A DNA stretch of 64,000 nt from Deltaproteobacteria bacterium (GTDB lineage Bacteria; Desulfobacterota; BSN033; UBA1163): positions 31,985 through 95,984 of the forward strand of contig JAGVBT010000028.1 in the NCBI GenBank assembly GCA_020059605.1, read 5' to 3'. Within the stretch, counting starts at the first letter, position 1, and every line of letters begins with the position of its first letter. The notes beneath the pieces are model-generated. The model was given only the letters and a program-made list of their open reading frames with translations, was not told the origin of the DNA and did no database searches. Made by a program: the position numbers and the translations under genes. This document shows, piece by piece, positions 1 to 8,401 of this stretch.

Positions 1-11
1 ATGATGAGCTC

Positions 12-1367
12 CTATCGGGTAAAGTATTGAAGGACAGGACTTGCGAGTTGATCGATGGATGGTTTTTCCGTCCATCCGTAATCTCCAGGAAGGATACAAA
101 AGGCATCATGCCGGGTATGCATCCCGGTGAAGATATTCTGCCCGAAAATCTCCTTCCGGTCGATCCCTCCTTTTAAATCATATCCTGGCTTGGGGAGGCA
201 GACCATGTCGGGAGCCTGATCCATCCGGGGCCCCCGGTAAATCTCCTCCCTGAGGTAAATACTGTCGATTACCTCTTCGTTCCCCTCGCCCCGGAGGGTA
301 TTCAGAGCCTCGCGAATCTCTTTTAATAAGGCCGGCCCTTCTTCTTTCCGGACCGTCCCCCGGCCATAGACTTCTTCGTAGTTGACGTAAATCCGGCAGG
401 GATCAAGATTGAAGGCCCTGGTTCCCCTGCCCAATTTTTGAAAGAACTGTCCTTCGGAGTTCAACTCCAGAAATCCCGCCTTCCGGAGGAATGGATTGAT
501 ATAGACTTCTTTTTTGATCGGGGCAAAACCGTGGTCGGAGAGGACCATGAAAAGGCCTTTTCCCCGCGACATTTTCATAAATTCTTCGAACATCATGTTC
601 AACCAATCGTCTAAGGCCCCGTAGAATTCGATAAACTCCTCGTGAAAAGGGTGGGCCCGATCCATCGCCGCATCGAAAAAAAAGTGGTGAAGACGGTCGG
701 TCTCGGTGATGCAGGCAAGAAAAAGGTCCCAGGGCTCATGGAGGAAGAAGTGATCGATCGCTTTCTTCCGCATCTCAAAGCATTCGAAGAGCTCATTGAG
801 GAATTGTTTCTTGTCCTTCCGGATCGTTTCCGCCTCCACATCGATTTGATAATTAAACGACTTGAGATAGGAGTAGGCGGAGTCGGGGAAAACGGCCTTT
901 TTAAGATCGATGGCCACAAAGCCTGAGACAAGTATCCCGTGAATTGGAACGGCCGGGTAGGTATGGGGAAGGTTGAAGATAATCGACCGGCAAGGGGCTT
1001 GAACCTTTTTACGGTAGGCGTCGCCAAGCGTCGAGGTTCGTTGATCCGTCTTTCCCAGGATTTCCCAGAAAGGCGGCGCGTGGATATCCCTTGAATTTGG
1101 AAAATAGAGCGAGTAGTCACGGGGGTTCAAATCGACAAAACCATAGATCCCGTGCTCCCCGGGATTCACTCCGGTGGCGAAGGAAGTCCACGAAACGGAG
1201 GAGACATCCGGGATGGAGGCATTCATCGGATGAAGCCCCAACCCCTGGTCCAAAATCTTTCTTAAGCGGGGCATCACGCCCTGCTCGAGATAAGCGTTCA
1301 GCAGGGAGTAGGGCACACCGTCCAGGCCGATGATGAGCGCCTTCCTTTTTTCGGAATCATTCTTCAT
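12..1367 (-). CDS. Type I phosphodiesterase / nucleotide pyrophosphatase-family protein
   Basis: Predicted metal-dependent phosphodiesterase or phosphomutase-like hydrolase of the alkaline phosphatase superfamily; the substrate is unknown. The N-terminus carries the metal-site motif IIGLDGVP, then a nucleophile region SWTSFATGVNPGEHGIYGF. Later come ETDRLHHFFFDA, LSDHGFAP and a C-terminal HTRHDAF, which together give the expected two-metal ligand set. The reading frame is open about 105 codons further upstream, but that part overlaps the TSUP gene antisense-free on the same strand and looks non-coding. The ATG at 1367, preceded by AAGAAAGAG, is chosen and gives 451 residues. It lies 11 bp after the TSUP gene, so the two are probably co-transcribed. 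The family is clear, the specific reaction is not. Confidence 0.8.
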   Translation of the reverse strand: MKNDSEKRKALIIGLDGVPYSLLNAYLEQGVMPRLRKILDQGLGLHPMNASIPDVSSVSWTSFATGVNPGEHGIYGFVDLNPRDYSLYFPNSRDIHAPPFWEILGKTDQRTSTLGDAYRKKVQAPCRSIIFNLPHTYPAVPIHGILVSGFVAIDLKKAVFPDSAYSYLKSFNYQIDVEAETIRKDKKQFLNELFECFEMRKKAIDHFFLHEPWDLFLACITETDRLHHFFFDAAMDRAHPFHEEFIEFYGALDDWLNMMFEEFMKMSRGKGLFMVLSDHGFAPIKKEVYINPFLRKAGFLELNSEGQFFQKLGRGTRAFNLDPCRIYVNYEEVYGRGTVRKEEGPALLKEIREALNTLRGEGNEEVIDSIYLREEIYRGPRMDQAPDMVCLPKPGYDLKGGIDRKEIFGQNIFTGMHTRHDAFCILPGDYGWTEKPSIDQLASPVLQYFTR

Positions 1368-1378
1368 CGCACTCTTTC

Positions 1379-2131
1379 TTAAAACCAAGCCAGGTAGATA
1401 ATTCTGGCGCTCAAGCATATAATGAGCAAACCCACCATCACCATCAGGATTCTTGTCGGCGCTTTTTTGCAGACATAGGCGGCAAGGGGGGCAGCCAGAA
1501 CTCCTCCGATCAGGAGGCCGGCAATCTTTTCCCAGTGCTGCATTAATAGCATCCCGATGGTGAGCATAAAGGTTATGGATTGAGCGACAGTAACGAAAAA
1601 CTCGGCAGAATTGACCGAACCGATAGCGAAGCGGGGATGGTTTCCGTTGGCCACGAGGGTGGTCGTAACGATTGGTCCCCAACCGCCTCCTCCGATGGCA
1701 TCCAGGAACCCTCCGACCAACCCTAATGGGGCCAGTTTCGTTTTCGTTTTTTCCAGGTAGGTTTTTCGGAAGACCTTGATCAGGATCACCAAGCCCATGA
1801 TCAATAAATAGAGGGAGATGAAGGGTTTGATCCTATCCCCCGGCAATTCGGTAAGAATATAAGCCCCTGACACGCCTCCGATCACTCCCGGGATCAGAAG
1901 CCGTAAGAAAATATTCCGGTCCACGTTGCCGAATTTGAAATGGGAAATCCCCGAGACCGCCGTGGTGAAAACTTCGGAGATGTGGACGCAGGCGCTTGCG
2001 ACCGCGGGAGGAATGCCGAGGCTGAGAAAAAAAGTCGTTGACGACACCCCATAGGCCATGCCGAGGCAGCCGTCGATCATTTGGGCAACAAAGCCGAAAA
2101 GAATAAAAATAAGAATATCCGGATCAATCAT
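1379..2131 (-). CDS. TauE/SafE (TSUP) family membrane transporter
   Basis: A 250-residue polytopic inner-membrane protein with the TSUP look: GFVAQMIDGCLGMAYG in the first helix and a repeated half GLVGGFLDAIGGGGWGPI in the second, which are the two inverted-repeat signature loops. About seven to eight hydrophobic segments are visible. Family members export or import sulfite, taurine, sulfoacetate or other organosulfonates; the substrate cannot be read from this sequence. It sits just upstream of the phosphodiesterase gene on the same strand, so both probably form a small operon. Confidence 0.88.
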   Translation of the reverse strand: MIDPDILIFILFGFVAQMIDGCLGMAYGVSSTTFFLSLGIPPAVASACVHISEVFTTAVSGISHFKFGNVDRNIFLRLLIPGVIGGVSGAYILTELPGDRIKPFISLYLLIMGLVILIKVFRKTYLEKTKTKLAPLGLVGGFLDAIGGGGWGPIVTTTLVANGNHPRFAIGSVNSAEFFVTVAQSITFMLTIGMLLMQHWEKIAGLLIGGVLAAPLAAYVCKKAPTRILMVMVGLLIICLSARIIYLAWF

Positions 2132-2238
2132 AATCTCTTAAGTAGAAAAGGTTTTCGTCACCGTCACCTTAACCGCCTGACCTTTAACCGAATGAACCTG
2201 GCTTCCATATTGCTTCCAGCTTGCCTGAAACGCCTATT

Positions 2239-2466
2239 TTATAAATAGCCCAAAGATTTAAGCCTTTTTTTAACCATTTCGATCTCCTTATTGGAAAGCG
2301 AGGATTCCTTTTCCATTTCTCTCGAAGAGATGAGATCCCTAAGGACATAGACGATAAATTCAGTGACCGAGTGGAAGCCGCTCTCCGTTATGATTTTACC
2401 AAGATTATCATATAAAGGCCTTGGAATTTTAATCGTTACGTTATTTTCCTTTTTATTCATCGGCAC
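2239..2466 (-). CDS. Small ribbon-helix-helix (CopG-like) regulator
   Basis: A 75-residue protein whose first 50 residues fit a ribbon-helix-helix DNA-binding fold: a beta strand NNVTIKIPRPLYDNL, then two helices ending in VTEFIVYVLRDLI. The charged tail KEIEMVKKRLKSLGYL could be a dimer or partner contact. The ATG at 2466 has AGGAG five bases upstream. No toxin partner is adjacent, so it is either an orphan antitoxin or an autonomous repressor. A sigma-70 promoter with a palindrome over the -10 lies directly upstream, which suggests autoregulation (inference). Confidence 0.6.
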   Translation of the reverse strand: MPMNKKENNVTIKIPRPLYDNLGKIITESGFHSVTEFIVYVLRDLISSREMEKESSLSNKEIEMVKKRLKSLGYL

Positions 2467-2486
2467 TCCTATAACACTCCTAAAAG

Positions 2487-2515
2487 AGTGTACACTGGGT
2501 TGTCCTATTTGTCAA
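2487..2515 (-). promoter_or_regulatory. Sigma-70 promoter with overlapping palindromic operator for the RHH gene
   Basis: On the minus strand TTGACA (2510-2515) is separated by exactly 17 bp from TACACT (2487-2492). The -10 overlaps the 10-bp perfect palindrome AGTGTACACT (2487-2496). A further inverted repeat ACACTC/GAGTGT spans 2474-2491. An RHH dimer site on the -10 is the natural reading. Confidence 0.6.
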
Positions 2516-2572
2516 GTCTTTTTTCGATAAATGCTTGAAGTCCTATTCTGAATTCATTAAAATTCATCCGGT

Positions 2573-3520
2573 ATGGCCAAAGTGATGCTTCGGGACCAGC
2601 CTCGGCTGGTCATCCTGGTTGGTCCGACCGGTGTCGGGAAGTCCGGCCTGGCCATTGAACTGGCGGAATCGTTTGGGGGTGAAATCCTCAATGCCGATTC
2701 CATCCAGGTCTATCTCTACCTGGATATCGGCACGGCCAAGCCGACCCCGGAAGAACGGCGGAGGGTTAAGCACCACCTGATCGATATCCTCACCCCCGAC
2801 CAACCCTTTAATGCGGCCATTTACCGGACACTTGGCCGGACGGTCATTGATTCATTGCATCGAAAAAGGAGCCCGATCTTCGTTGTGGGGGGAACCGGCC
2901 TCTATATTAAAACCCTCACCCAGGGACTTTTCACCGGCCCCGAAATAAAACCTGGCGTCCGCGAAAAGTTGAAGCAAGAAGCGGAGTGGAAAGGGAGACC
3001 ATGTCTTTACGATCGATTGGTGGAGGCGGACCCCGAATCAGCAGCCCATATCCACCCCAACGACCTTTTTCGGACCATCAGGGCGCTGGAGGTCTTTGAA
3101 TCAACGGGACTTCCGATCTCCTTTTTCAGAAATCAACACCGATTTGGAGATCGGCCCTATCTCACCTTCAAGATCGGCCTGGAAATGGACCGGGAAAAAC
3201 TTTACCGCCGCATTGATGAGAGGGTCGAGCAAATGATTGAAAGAGGCCTGCTTCGGGAAGTGGAGACGGTCATGAAGATGGGTTATGATTTAGAATTGAA
3301 GCCAATGCAAAGCCTGGGTTATAAACAGATGATTCAATATCTATCCGGAGAATGCGGATGGGCTGAGGCGGTCAGCCGCATCAAGAGAGAGACCCGGCGT
3401 TATGCCAAACGCCAATGGACCTGGTTTAAGGCGGACGGGGAGGTCCACTGGCGGGATGAATCTTCGGACCGGAAAAAAATATCGGAGGAGGTCAGGTCTT
3501 TTTTAAAGGGAGGAGGTTAA
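2573..3520 (+). CDS. miaA: tRNA dimethylallyltransferase
   Basis: Transfers a dimethylallyl group from DMAPP to N6 of A37 in tRNAs reading UNN codons. It has the P-loop GPTGVGKSGLAIELAE near residue 17, the substrate motif LNADSIQVYLYLDIGTAKP and the family motif VGGTGLYIKTL; 315 residues is the normal length. In the canonical motif the residue after NADS(I/M)Q is usually VYR; here it is VYL. No Shine-Dalgarno precedes the ATG at 2573; an in-frame ATG at 2585 is an alternative. The miaA-hfq order downstream matches a widely conserved pair, here split by a hairpin repeat. Confidence 0.95.
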   Translation: MAKVMLRDQPRLVILVGPTGVGKSGLAIELAESFGGEILNADSIQVYLYLDIGTAKPTPEERRRVKHHLIDILTPDQPFNAAIYRTLGRTVIDSLHRKRSPIFVVGGTGLYIKTLTQGLFTGPEIKPGVREKLKQEAEWKGRPCLYDRLVEADPESAAHIHPNDLFRTIRALEVFESTGLPISFFRNQHRFGDRPYLTFKIGLEMDREKLYRRIDERVEQMIERGLLREVETVMKMGYDLELKPMQSLGYKQMIQYLSGECGWAEAVSRIKRETRRYAKRQWTWFKADGEVHWRDESSDRKKISEEVRSFLKGGG

Positions 3521-3676
3521 ACCCCGTTAGAAAGTTTTCGACTTTCCAACGGGAGGCTCACACGGGGCTTTAAATCCCTTATGAGCGCCGAAAGAAATTT
3601 AACCTTCATCCACGCTGCAGGCCTGGATAGGAAGCAGAGCTTCCCATGGGCAAACAGCGAGGCTTTCTAACGGGGT
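3521..3676 (+). repeat. Intergenic palindromic element with ACCCCGTTAGAAAG ends
   Basis: Starts on the base after the miaA stop. The left end ACCCCGTTAGAAAG (3521-3534) is perfectly inverted at 3663-3676. Nested in the left end is a hairpin (GAAAGT/ACTTTC flanked by CCCGTT/AACGGG, 3523-3553) that could act as a terminator or processing site. Related ends occur at 8239-8301 and 41577-41615. Confidence 0.7.
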
Positions 3677-3684
3677 AAAAGGGC

Positions 3685-3912
3685 ATGATGAAGAACCAGA
3701 TCAATGTGCAGGACCAGTTTCTCAACCGTGTCCGGAGGGACCGGAGCCATGTTGTCGTTGAATTGATGACCGGCCGGAAACTCGAAGGGATCATCCAGAG
3801 TTTTGACAACTTCTGCCTTATTCTTCGAGGAAAGGCCGACGAGTTGATCTATAAGCATGCGATTTCCTCTGTCACCACAGGCGAAAAAATAGATTTATTG
3901 GAACAGAAATAG
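3685..3912 (+). CDS. hfq: RNA chaperone Hfq
   Basis: A 75-residue Sm-like protein that forms a hexameric ring and pairs small RNAs with mRNAs. The Sm1 motif QDQFLNRVRRDRSHVVVELM and the Sm2 motif with YKHAISSV are both present, as is the distal/proximal face pattern GRKLEGIIQSFDNF. The C-terminal tail is very short (GEKIDLLEQK). The start could be either of two consecutive ATGs at 3685 and 3688. It lies downstream of miaA, separated by the 156-bp palindromic repeat. Confidence 0.93.
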   Translation: MMKNQINVQDQFLNRVRRDRSHVVVELMTGRKLEGIIQSFDNFCLILRGKADELIYKHAISSVTTGEKIDLLEQK

Positions 3913-3980
3913 GATAAGGTCGATCTCCGTTTGAATGCGGGCGCAGGACGCCAGTGAAAGCTCCGGCGTTTGAACATACG

Positions 3981-4598
3981 ATGACGAACGAAAATGATCT
4001 AAAACCAATCCTTGAAAGTATCTTGTTTATATCGGAATCCCCGGTCAAGCTGGATACCCTTACCGAGATTCTCCCCGAATGGAACAGGGAAACCCTTCTG
4101 AATGGGGTCCGGCAGGTGAAAAAGGAATATGAGGAGGAGGTCAGGGGAATGGAACTGGTCGAAGTGGCGGGAGGTTACCAGTTTCGCACAAAACCTCAAT
4201 GGGCCCAATGGGTCAACCGGCTGAGAAAGGCGAAACCGGTGAAACTGAGCCAATCGGCGCTGGAGACCCTGGCGATCATTGCCTACCGGCAACCCGTTAT
4301 TCGGCCGACGATCGAAGAGATTCGCGGTGTGGATTCGGGATGGGTCATCCGGACATTGGTGGAAAAAGGGCTGGTCCGGATCGTGGGGAGAAAGGACATT
4401 CCCGGGCGTCCCCTCATCTATGGGACCACCAAGACTTTCCTGGAACTGTTCAACCTCAACACCCTTTCCGACCTTCCCACCCTGAAGGAAATCCAGCCCC
4501 CTCCAGAACCGGAGACCGTTTTGGCAGGGGAGGATATCATCCCTTCCCCGGACAGAGTCGAAGTATCGGATGAACAGATCAATGGAAGATTGGAATAA
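3981..4598 (+). CDS. scpB: Segregation and condensation protein B
   Basis: ScpB is the winged-helix kite subunit of the SMC-ScpA condensin complex. Family sequence is visible: ILESILFISESPVKLDTL at the start, FRTKPQWAQWVNRL, SQSALETLAIIAYRQPV, the RGVDSGWVIRTLVEKGL loop and GRPLIYGTTKTFLELF. The ATG at 3981 is preferred over the GTG at 3954 because homology begins just after it. The last 40 residues are a proline- and acid-rich tail. scpA is not in the window. It is followed by a 23S rRNA pseudouridine synthase, a very common pairing. Confidence 0.92.
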   Translation: MTNENDLKPILESILFISESPVKLDTLTEILPEWNRETLLNGVRQVKKEYEEEVRGMELVEVAGGYQFRTKPQWAQWVNRLRKAKPVKLSQSALETLAIIAYRQPVIRPTIEEIRGVDSGWVIRTLVEKGLVRIVGRKDIPGRPLIYGTTKTFLELFNLNTLSDLPTLKEIQPPPEPETVLAGEDIIPSPDRVEVSDEQINGRLE

Positions 4599-4684
4599 TG
4601 GAATGATGAGAATTCAATAATGAATCACGAAGTTTTACCCAATATTCCAGTGTTCCATTATTCCATCCTTCCAATGGATTGGCT

Positions 4685-5425
4685 ATGGGCCTTGAACGAA
4701 TTCAGAAAATATTGTCCAGGACCGGGGTTGCCTCTCGGCGGGAGGCCGAGAGGATGATCCTCGAGGGCAGAGTGGCGGTCAACGGCCGGGTCGTCGACCA
4801 ACTCGGTTTCAGGGCTGATCCGCGAAAAGACCATATCAAAGTGGACGGGAAGAAATTGCCGCGGGCCGAGCCCAGAATTACGCTCGTCCTCAATAAACCG
4901 AAGGGGTATCTCTCCACGGTCAAAGACCCTGCAGGAAGACCAACGGTGAGAGACCTCCTATCGGAGGTGAAGTGGAGAATCTACCCCCTCGGACGTCTTG
5001 ATTACGATGCAGAAGGGCTTCTCCTGCTGACCAATGACGGCGATTTCGCCTATCGCCTCTCCCATCCCCGGTTTTCAATTTTCAGGATCTACTGGGCAAA
5101 AGTCAGGGGTGTGCCGGAAGAGAAGGATCTGATGCGGTTGAGGAAAGGAGTGGCGCTTGAGGACGGAAGGGCAAATGCCGTCTCCACCCGTATGCTCCGC
5201 CGGAAGGAAAAACATTCCTGGGTGGAAGCGGTCGTGACCGAGGGGAGAAACCACCTGGTGAAGAGGATGTTTGCAGCCATTGGGCACCCTGTCCTTAAGT
5301 TGAAACGGGTCGGATACGGGCCGGTAAGACTGGGACATCTTCCCATCGGCCAATACCGTCCTCTCACCGCCCGGGAAATGGAAAAGCTAAAAGAACAAAT
5401 CACTAAGTCTGGAAATCAAAAATGA
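4685..5425 (+). CDS. rluB: Ribosomal large-subunit pseudouridine synthase (RluB/RsuA family)
   Basis: Isomerises a uridine in rRNA, most likely 23S U2605-type. An N-terminal S4 RNA-binding domain (ERIQKILSRTGVASRREAER and VAVNGRVV) is followed by the catalytic core with the Asp motif PLGRLDYDAEGLLLLTNDG. The ending GYGPVRLGHLPIGQYRPLT is typical of the RluB branch. The ATG at 4685 is favoured over the TTG at 4679. The preceding 80 bp carry a GGAATAATGGAATG-type repeat pair capable of a stem. RluB versus RluE or RsuA is inferred from the tail only. Confidence 0.9.
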   Translation: MGLERIQKILSRTGVASRREAERMILEGRVAVNGRVVDQLGFRADPRKDHIKVDGKKLPRAEPRITLVLNKPKGYLSTVKDPAGRPTVRDLLSEVKWRIYPLGRLDYDAEGLLLLTNDGDFAYRLSHPRFSIFRIYWAKVRGVPEEKDLMRLRKGVALEDGRANAVSTRMLRRKEKHSWVEAVVTEGRNHLVKRMFAAIGHPVLKLKRVGYGPVRLGHLPIGQYRPLTAREMEKLKEQITKSGNQK

Positions 5426-5482
5426 ATCCTTTAAGCTTAATAATCAGTCCATAATTGTATGGACACTTTTGTTCATTAAAGC

Positions 5483-5660
5483 CGTTCGTGCTGAGCCCTT
5501 CCTTCTACTTCGCTCAGGACATTCGGTAAAAAACCGTTCGCCCTGAGGCTCTCGAAGGGTGAACGGTTTGCTCAGGACAGGCTTGTCGAAGTATGAACGG
5601 CGTGGCTGCGCACCCTTCGACAAGCTCAGGTCGCTTCGACTCGCAACCGAGGTGAACGGT
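5483..5660 (+). repeat. Dense intergenic repeat of the TTCGACAAGCTCAGG type
   Basis: Contains a strong hairpin AAACCGTTC/GAACGGTTT with CCCT/AGGG inside (5531-5569), plus CTTCGACAAGCTCAGG and its near inverse. The segment GCTCAGGTCGCTTCGACTCG recurs between pilN and pilO at 47114. The 5426-5751 gap holds this repeat and no convincing gene. Confidence 0.65.
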
Positions 5661-5751
5661 GGAAGTCCCACTGAACAGTATTAGGGTTATGGGAGATTGT
5701 CGGAAGAATATGTCTTCTCAATTATGGACTCCATATAGTAAAAGGTCTAAA

Positions 5752-6324
5752 ATGATTACGGGCATTGAGTTAAAAAGAAAGATGGTCCATCTGGGCACGC
5801 TCGTCATTCCCGCAGGTTACGCCCTCAGCTCCGAAACGGCCGTGCTGACCTTCCTCATCCCTTTCTTTCTGTTATACCTGTCCGTCGATCTTCTTCGCCA
5901 CTTTCATCCGGGATTGGCGTCCTTGTTCCGGAAGCATTTTTTCGGAAGGGTATTGAGAGAGGAGGAGAAACCGTCCCTGATGGGTTCTACCTATTTCCTC
6001 TTTGCCTCCATCCTGACCATCCTCCTCTTTCCCAGGCCGGTCGCCATTGCAAGCCTGCTGATCCTGATCCTTTCAGATACGGCGGCGGCCCTCGCAGGAA
6101 AAGGTTTGGGAAGAATCCCGATTTTCAAAAAAACGCTGGAGGGGACACTCGCGTTTCTCTTCTCAGCCCTCATGATCGTCTGGCTTTATCCCTCCCTGGA
6201 CCGGGTGTGGGGCAGCATGGCCGCACTGGGAGCCGCATTCATTGAAGCTCTCCCCGTTCCCCTCGATGATAACCTGACGATCCCCCTGATCGCAGGGGGC
6301 ATCATGTTTTTCGGAATGAGATAA
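5752..6324 (+). CDS. Dolichol kinase / phosphatidate cytidylyltransferase-like membrane protein
   Basis: A 190-residue polytopic membrane protein of the CTP-dependent lipid kinase group (SEC59, DGK1, phytol kinase). The first residues MITGIELKRKMVHLG carry the conserved (K/R)RK-HLG pattern. The core ILSDTAAALAGKGLGRIP, KTLEGTLAF and the near-C-terminal EALPVPLDDNLTIPLIAG match the family signature. Such enzymes phosphorylate polyprenols, diacylglycerol or phytol. The ATG at 5752 is chosen because the upstream frame is repeat-derived. The 3' end overlaps the convergent gene by 23 bp. Confidence 0.78.
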   Translation: MITGIELKRKMVHLGTLVIPAGYALSSETAVLTFLIPFFLLYLSVDLLRHFHPGLASLFRKHFFGRVLREEEKPSLMGSTYFLFASILTILLFPRPVAIASLLILILSDTAAALAGKGLGRIPIFKKTLEGTLAFLFSALMIVWLYPSLDRVWGSMAALGAAFIEALPVPLDDNLTIPLIAGGIMFFGMR

Positions 6325-7186
6325 GAGAGGGAATATGTTCCAGCCCGGAGAAGATGTCCTCGACTTGATCTTCGGAAGCAACCACTGCAATTGCTGAATG
6401 GATTTTCAGCTCATTGAACAGAAACGAGAAGGCTTCGTCCGCTTTCTTGAAAAGCTTCCCCTCCGCCAGTGGGTTGAGGCTGATGACAGGGTTCTCAAAT
6501 TTTTTGATCAGGGCGCACGCCTGGGCGAGATCGAAGAAACTCCCGCTCTGATTGATGGGGACGGCATAGGCCGACACCTCGAGAGGTTTTGCTTTCGGTA
6601 ACGAGAAAGTCGCCCATTGCCCCGAGAAGATGGGGATGAACCCTCTTTTTTTCGTTTCCGCAACCATCGCCTTCAAGAGGTCGATTCTTCCCAATCCCAG
6701 CAGCCAGTCGGCATACTTGCCTCCGACCAGGAGAAATGGGACTTCGTTGGCCCGGTAGAGGGACAGGGTCCGTTCGAAGCGGTATGGATCAAAAGTCATT
6801 CGATCAATCTCTTTCTGTGTCAACACCTCGCCCGAAGGGGCGGCGGAAAGGACCGCCTTGACCGAGTCCTCGGGGACGATATTTTTCATGATCGTCGAAA
6901 CCACCCTAACTTCAAACTGGTGAAGGGGTTTTCCAAGGAGGGAGACGCCGGACTCCGCTTCGATATGGCCGCATCCGGTTAAATTTTCATTGCCGCTGGA
7001 GGTCCGGAGGACCGCAAAGGATTCGAGATGCCTCGACGTGGGAAGATCGAAACACCAGGCCCCCATTTCATAAGTTCTCTCCATCAGGGAGTAAATATCA
7101 TGGACTCCGGGATGGGTAGGTCGGACGGAGAAGACGACCCTCTGAATCCTTCTTCCCTCTAAGGTGGCCAACGGGAGGCGCCTCAT
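6302..7186 (-). CDS. Conserved protein of unknown function, possible TIM-barrel
   Basis: Not recognised with certainty. The 294 residues are soluble and alternate hydrophobic strands and helices in a way compatible with a TIM-barrel. A segment PVISLNPLAEGKLF near residue 240, followed by AIAVVASEDQVEDIF, resembles the end of aldo/keto reductase-like barrels. GCGHIEAESGVSLLGKPLHQ and FIPIFSGQWATFSLPKAKPL are other well-formed blocks. No aldo/keto reductase catalytic tetrad was confirmed. It is convergent with the lipid-kinase-like gene and divergent from the nitrilase gene. Confidence 0.5.
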   Translation of the reverse strand: MRRLPLATLEGRRIQRVVFSVRPTHPGVHDIYSLMERTYEMGAWCFDLPTSRHLESFAVLRTSSGNENLTGCGHIEAESGVSLLGKPLHQFEVRVVSTIMKNIVPEDSVKAVLSAAPSGEVLTQKEIDRMTFDPYRFERTLSLYRANEVPFLLVGGKYADWLLGLGRIDLLKAMVAETKKRGFIPIFSGQWATFSLPKAKPLEVSAYAVPINQSGSFFDLAQACALIKKFENPVISLNPLAEGKLFKKADEAFSFLFNELKIHSAIAVVASEDQVEDIFSGLEHIPSLISFRKT

Positions 7187-7353
7187 GAGTCCATTCTATG
7201 ATGTTCCGAGCCGTTTTTCAATCCACCTGTTTTCAAGAGGGTGTTCAAGAGGGTTGACACCCGGCGATCAACTCTGTTAGCATTTCCAAAAATTTACCCC
7301 CATAAGAAAGCAGAAGACTTTCTATCGGGGTTTTCAATCGGGAGAGGTGAACA

Positions 7354-8166
7354 TTGATCAAACTGGCGGGAATCCAGATGGGCTGTGGTGAAGAAAAAGA
7401 GAAAAATATAGAAAAAGCCGTTAGATTTACGCATCTTGCCGCCGAGCGGGGAGCCAATGTGGTCTGTTTCCAGGAACTTTTTTCCACCCCGTGGTTCCCA
7501 AGAGAGATGAACCCGGAACATTTTCTCCTGGCGGAGCCGGCTGACGGTCCTACCATTCAGAGAATGCAGCATCTCTCTGAAGAGCTCGGGATTGTTTTGA
7601 TCTGCCCGTTTTTTGAAAAAGACGGGCAGACCTTTTACAATTCTTCGGCGGTCATTGACGCGGGGGGGAAGGTCCTGGGAATCTATCGAAAAGTCCATGT
7701 TCCCCAGATTCCCCTCTGGGAGGAGCGATACTATTTTTCTTCAGGCAACCTGGGGTTTCCCGTTTTTACCACGAAGTTCGCCGCCGTCGGTATTCAAATT
7801 TGCTGGGACAATTTTTTTCCGGAGGGTTCTAGGATACTGGCTTTGAAAGGAGCCCAGGTCATCTTTTCGCCGACCGCGGCCGCCTTTGCCTCGCATGAGA
7901 AATGGAGGACAGTAATCTCCGGCAATGCCATGACCAACGGGGTATTCATCTTCAGGGTCAACCGGGTCGGAAGCGAAGAAAAGCAGGATTTTTACGGGAA
8001 ATCCTTTTGCGTCTCTCCGGAAGGAGAACTCATGGACAAACCCAGCGGCATGAAGGAGGGGATCACCTTCGTGGACATCGATCTCAAGAGCATTGACAGA
8101 GTCAGAAAAGAATGGCCTTTTTTAAAAGACAGGAAACCCGAAACCTATAAGGAGTTGGTTGGATAA
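7354..8166 (+). CDS. Carbon-nitrogen hydrolase (nitrilase superfamily), AguB-like
   Basis: A 270-residue amidase-type hydrolase with the Glu-Lys-Cys triad in place: Glu41 (CFQELF), Lys113 (YRKVHVP) and Cys150 (GIQICWDNFFPE). The motif LWEERYYFSSGN after the Lys is typical of N-carbamoylputrescine amidase and close relatives, so polyamine synthesis or omega-amidase repair are the leading roles. The start is TTG at 7354, with GGGAGAGGTG shortly upstream. It stands alone between the unknown protein and a repeat element. Confidence 0.85.
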   Translation: MIKLAGIQMGCGEEKEKNIEKAVRFTHLAAERGANVVCFQELFSTPWFPREMNPEHFLLAEPADGPTIQRMQHLSEELGIVLICPFFEKDGQTFYNSSAVIDAGGKVLGIYRKVHVPQIPLWEERYYFSSGNLGFPVFTTKFAAVGIQICWDNFFPEGSRILALKGAQVIFSPTAAAFASHEKWRTVISGNAMTNGVFIFRVNRVGSEEKQDFYGKSFCVSPEGELMDKPSGMKEGITFVDIDLKSIDRVRKEWPFLKDRKPETYKELVG

Positions 8167-8190
8167 GGTCCAATTGAAGATGGGTTGCGT

Positions 8191-8364
8191 CCAACGGCAA
8201 CGAGGCCCGTTTCGGTTATCGGTAACGGTTAGGTGATAACCCCATTAGGAATTGCAGTCGTTGCCACTCGAAACCGAGGGGGGCATGATTTCTAACGGGG
8301 TAAAAAATTAAAAGACGATCAACGTAACCTTTTACAAACGATACGGGCTTCGTAACCGTAACCG
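8191..8364 (+). repeat. Short S23-type repeat element (MITE-like), with a nested CCCCGTTAG element
   Basis: The left end CAACGAGGCCCGTTTCGG plus GGTAACGGTTA is inverted at the right end as GATACGGGCTTCGTAACCG. Just inside the right end lies AATTAAAAGACGATCAACGT, matching the 3' end of the S23 gene cassettes at 27.5 and 29.8 kb. It therefore looks like an internally deleted cassette. The ACCCC(A/G)TTAG palindrome sits inside at 8239-8301. Confidence 0.65.
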
Positions 8365-8401
8365 TTTAACTTTAACGGACCGTTAACCTAAAGGCAAAAC
8401 C

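Noticed and set aside
1368..1682. A 105-codon N-terminal extension of the phosphodiesterase
   Set aside because: It lies inside the TSUP gene in another frame, lacks family similarity and has Arg/Pro/Cys-rich shadow composition; a proper ATG and alkaline-phosphatase homology start at 1367.
5444..5671. Minus-strand open frame of 75 codons
   Set aside because: It is made entirely of the TTCGACAAGCTCAGG repeat; its residues reflect the repeat, not a protein family.
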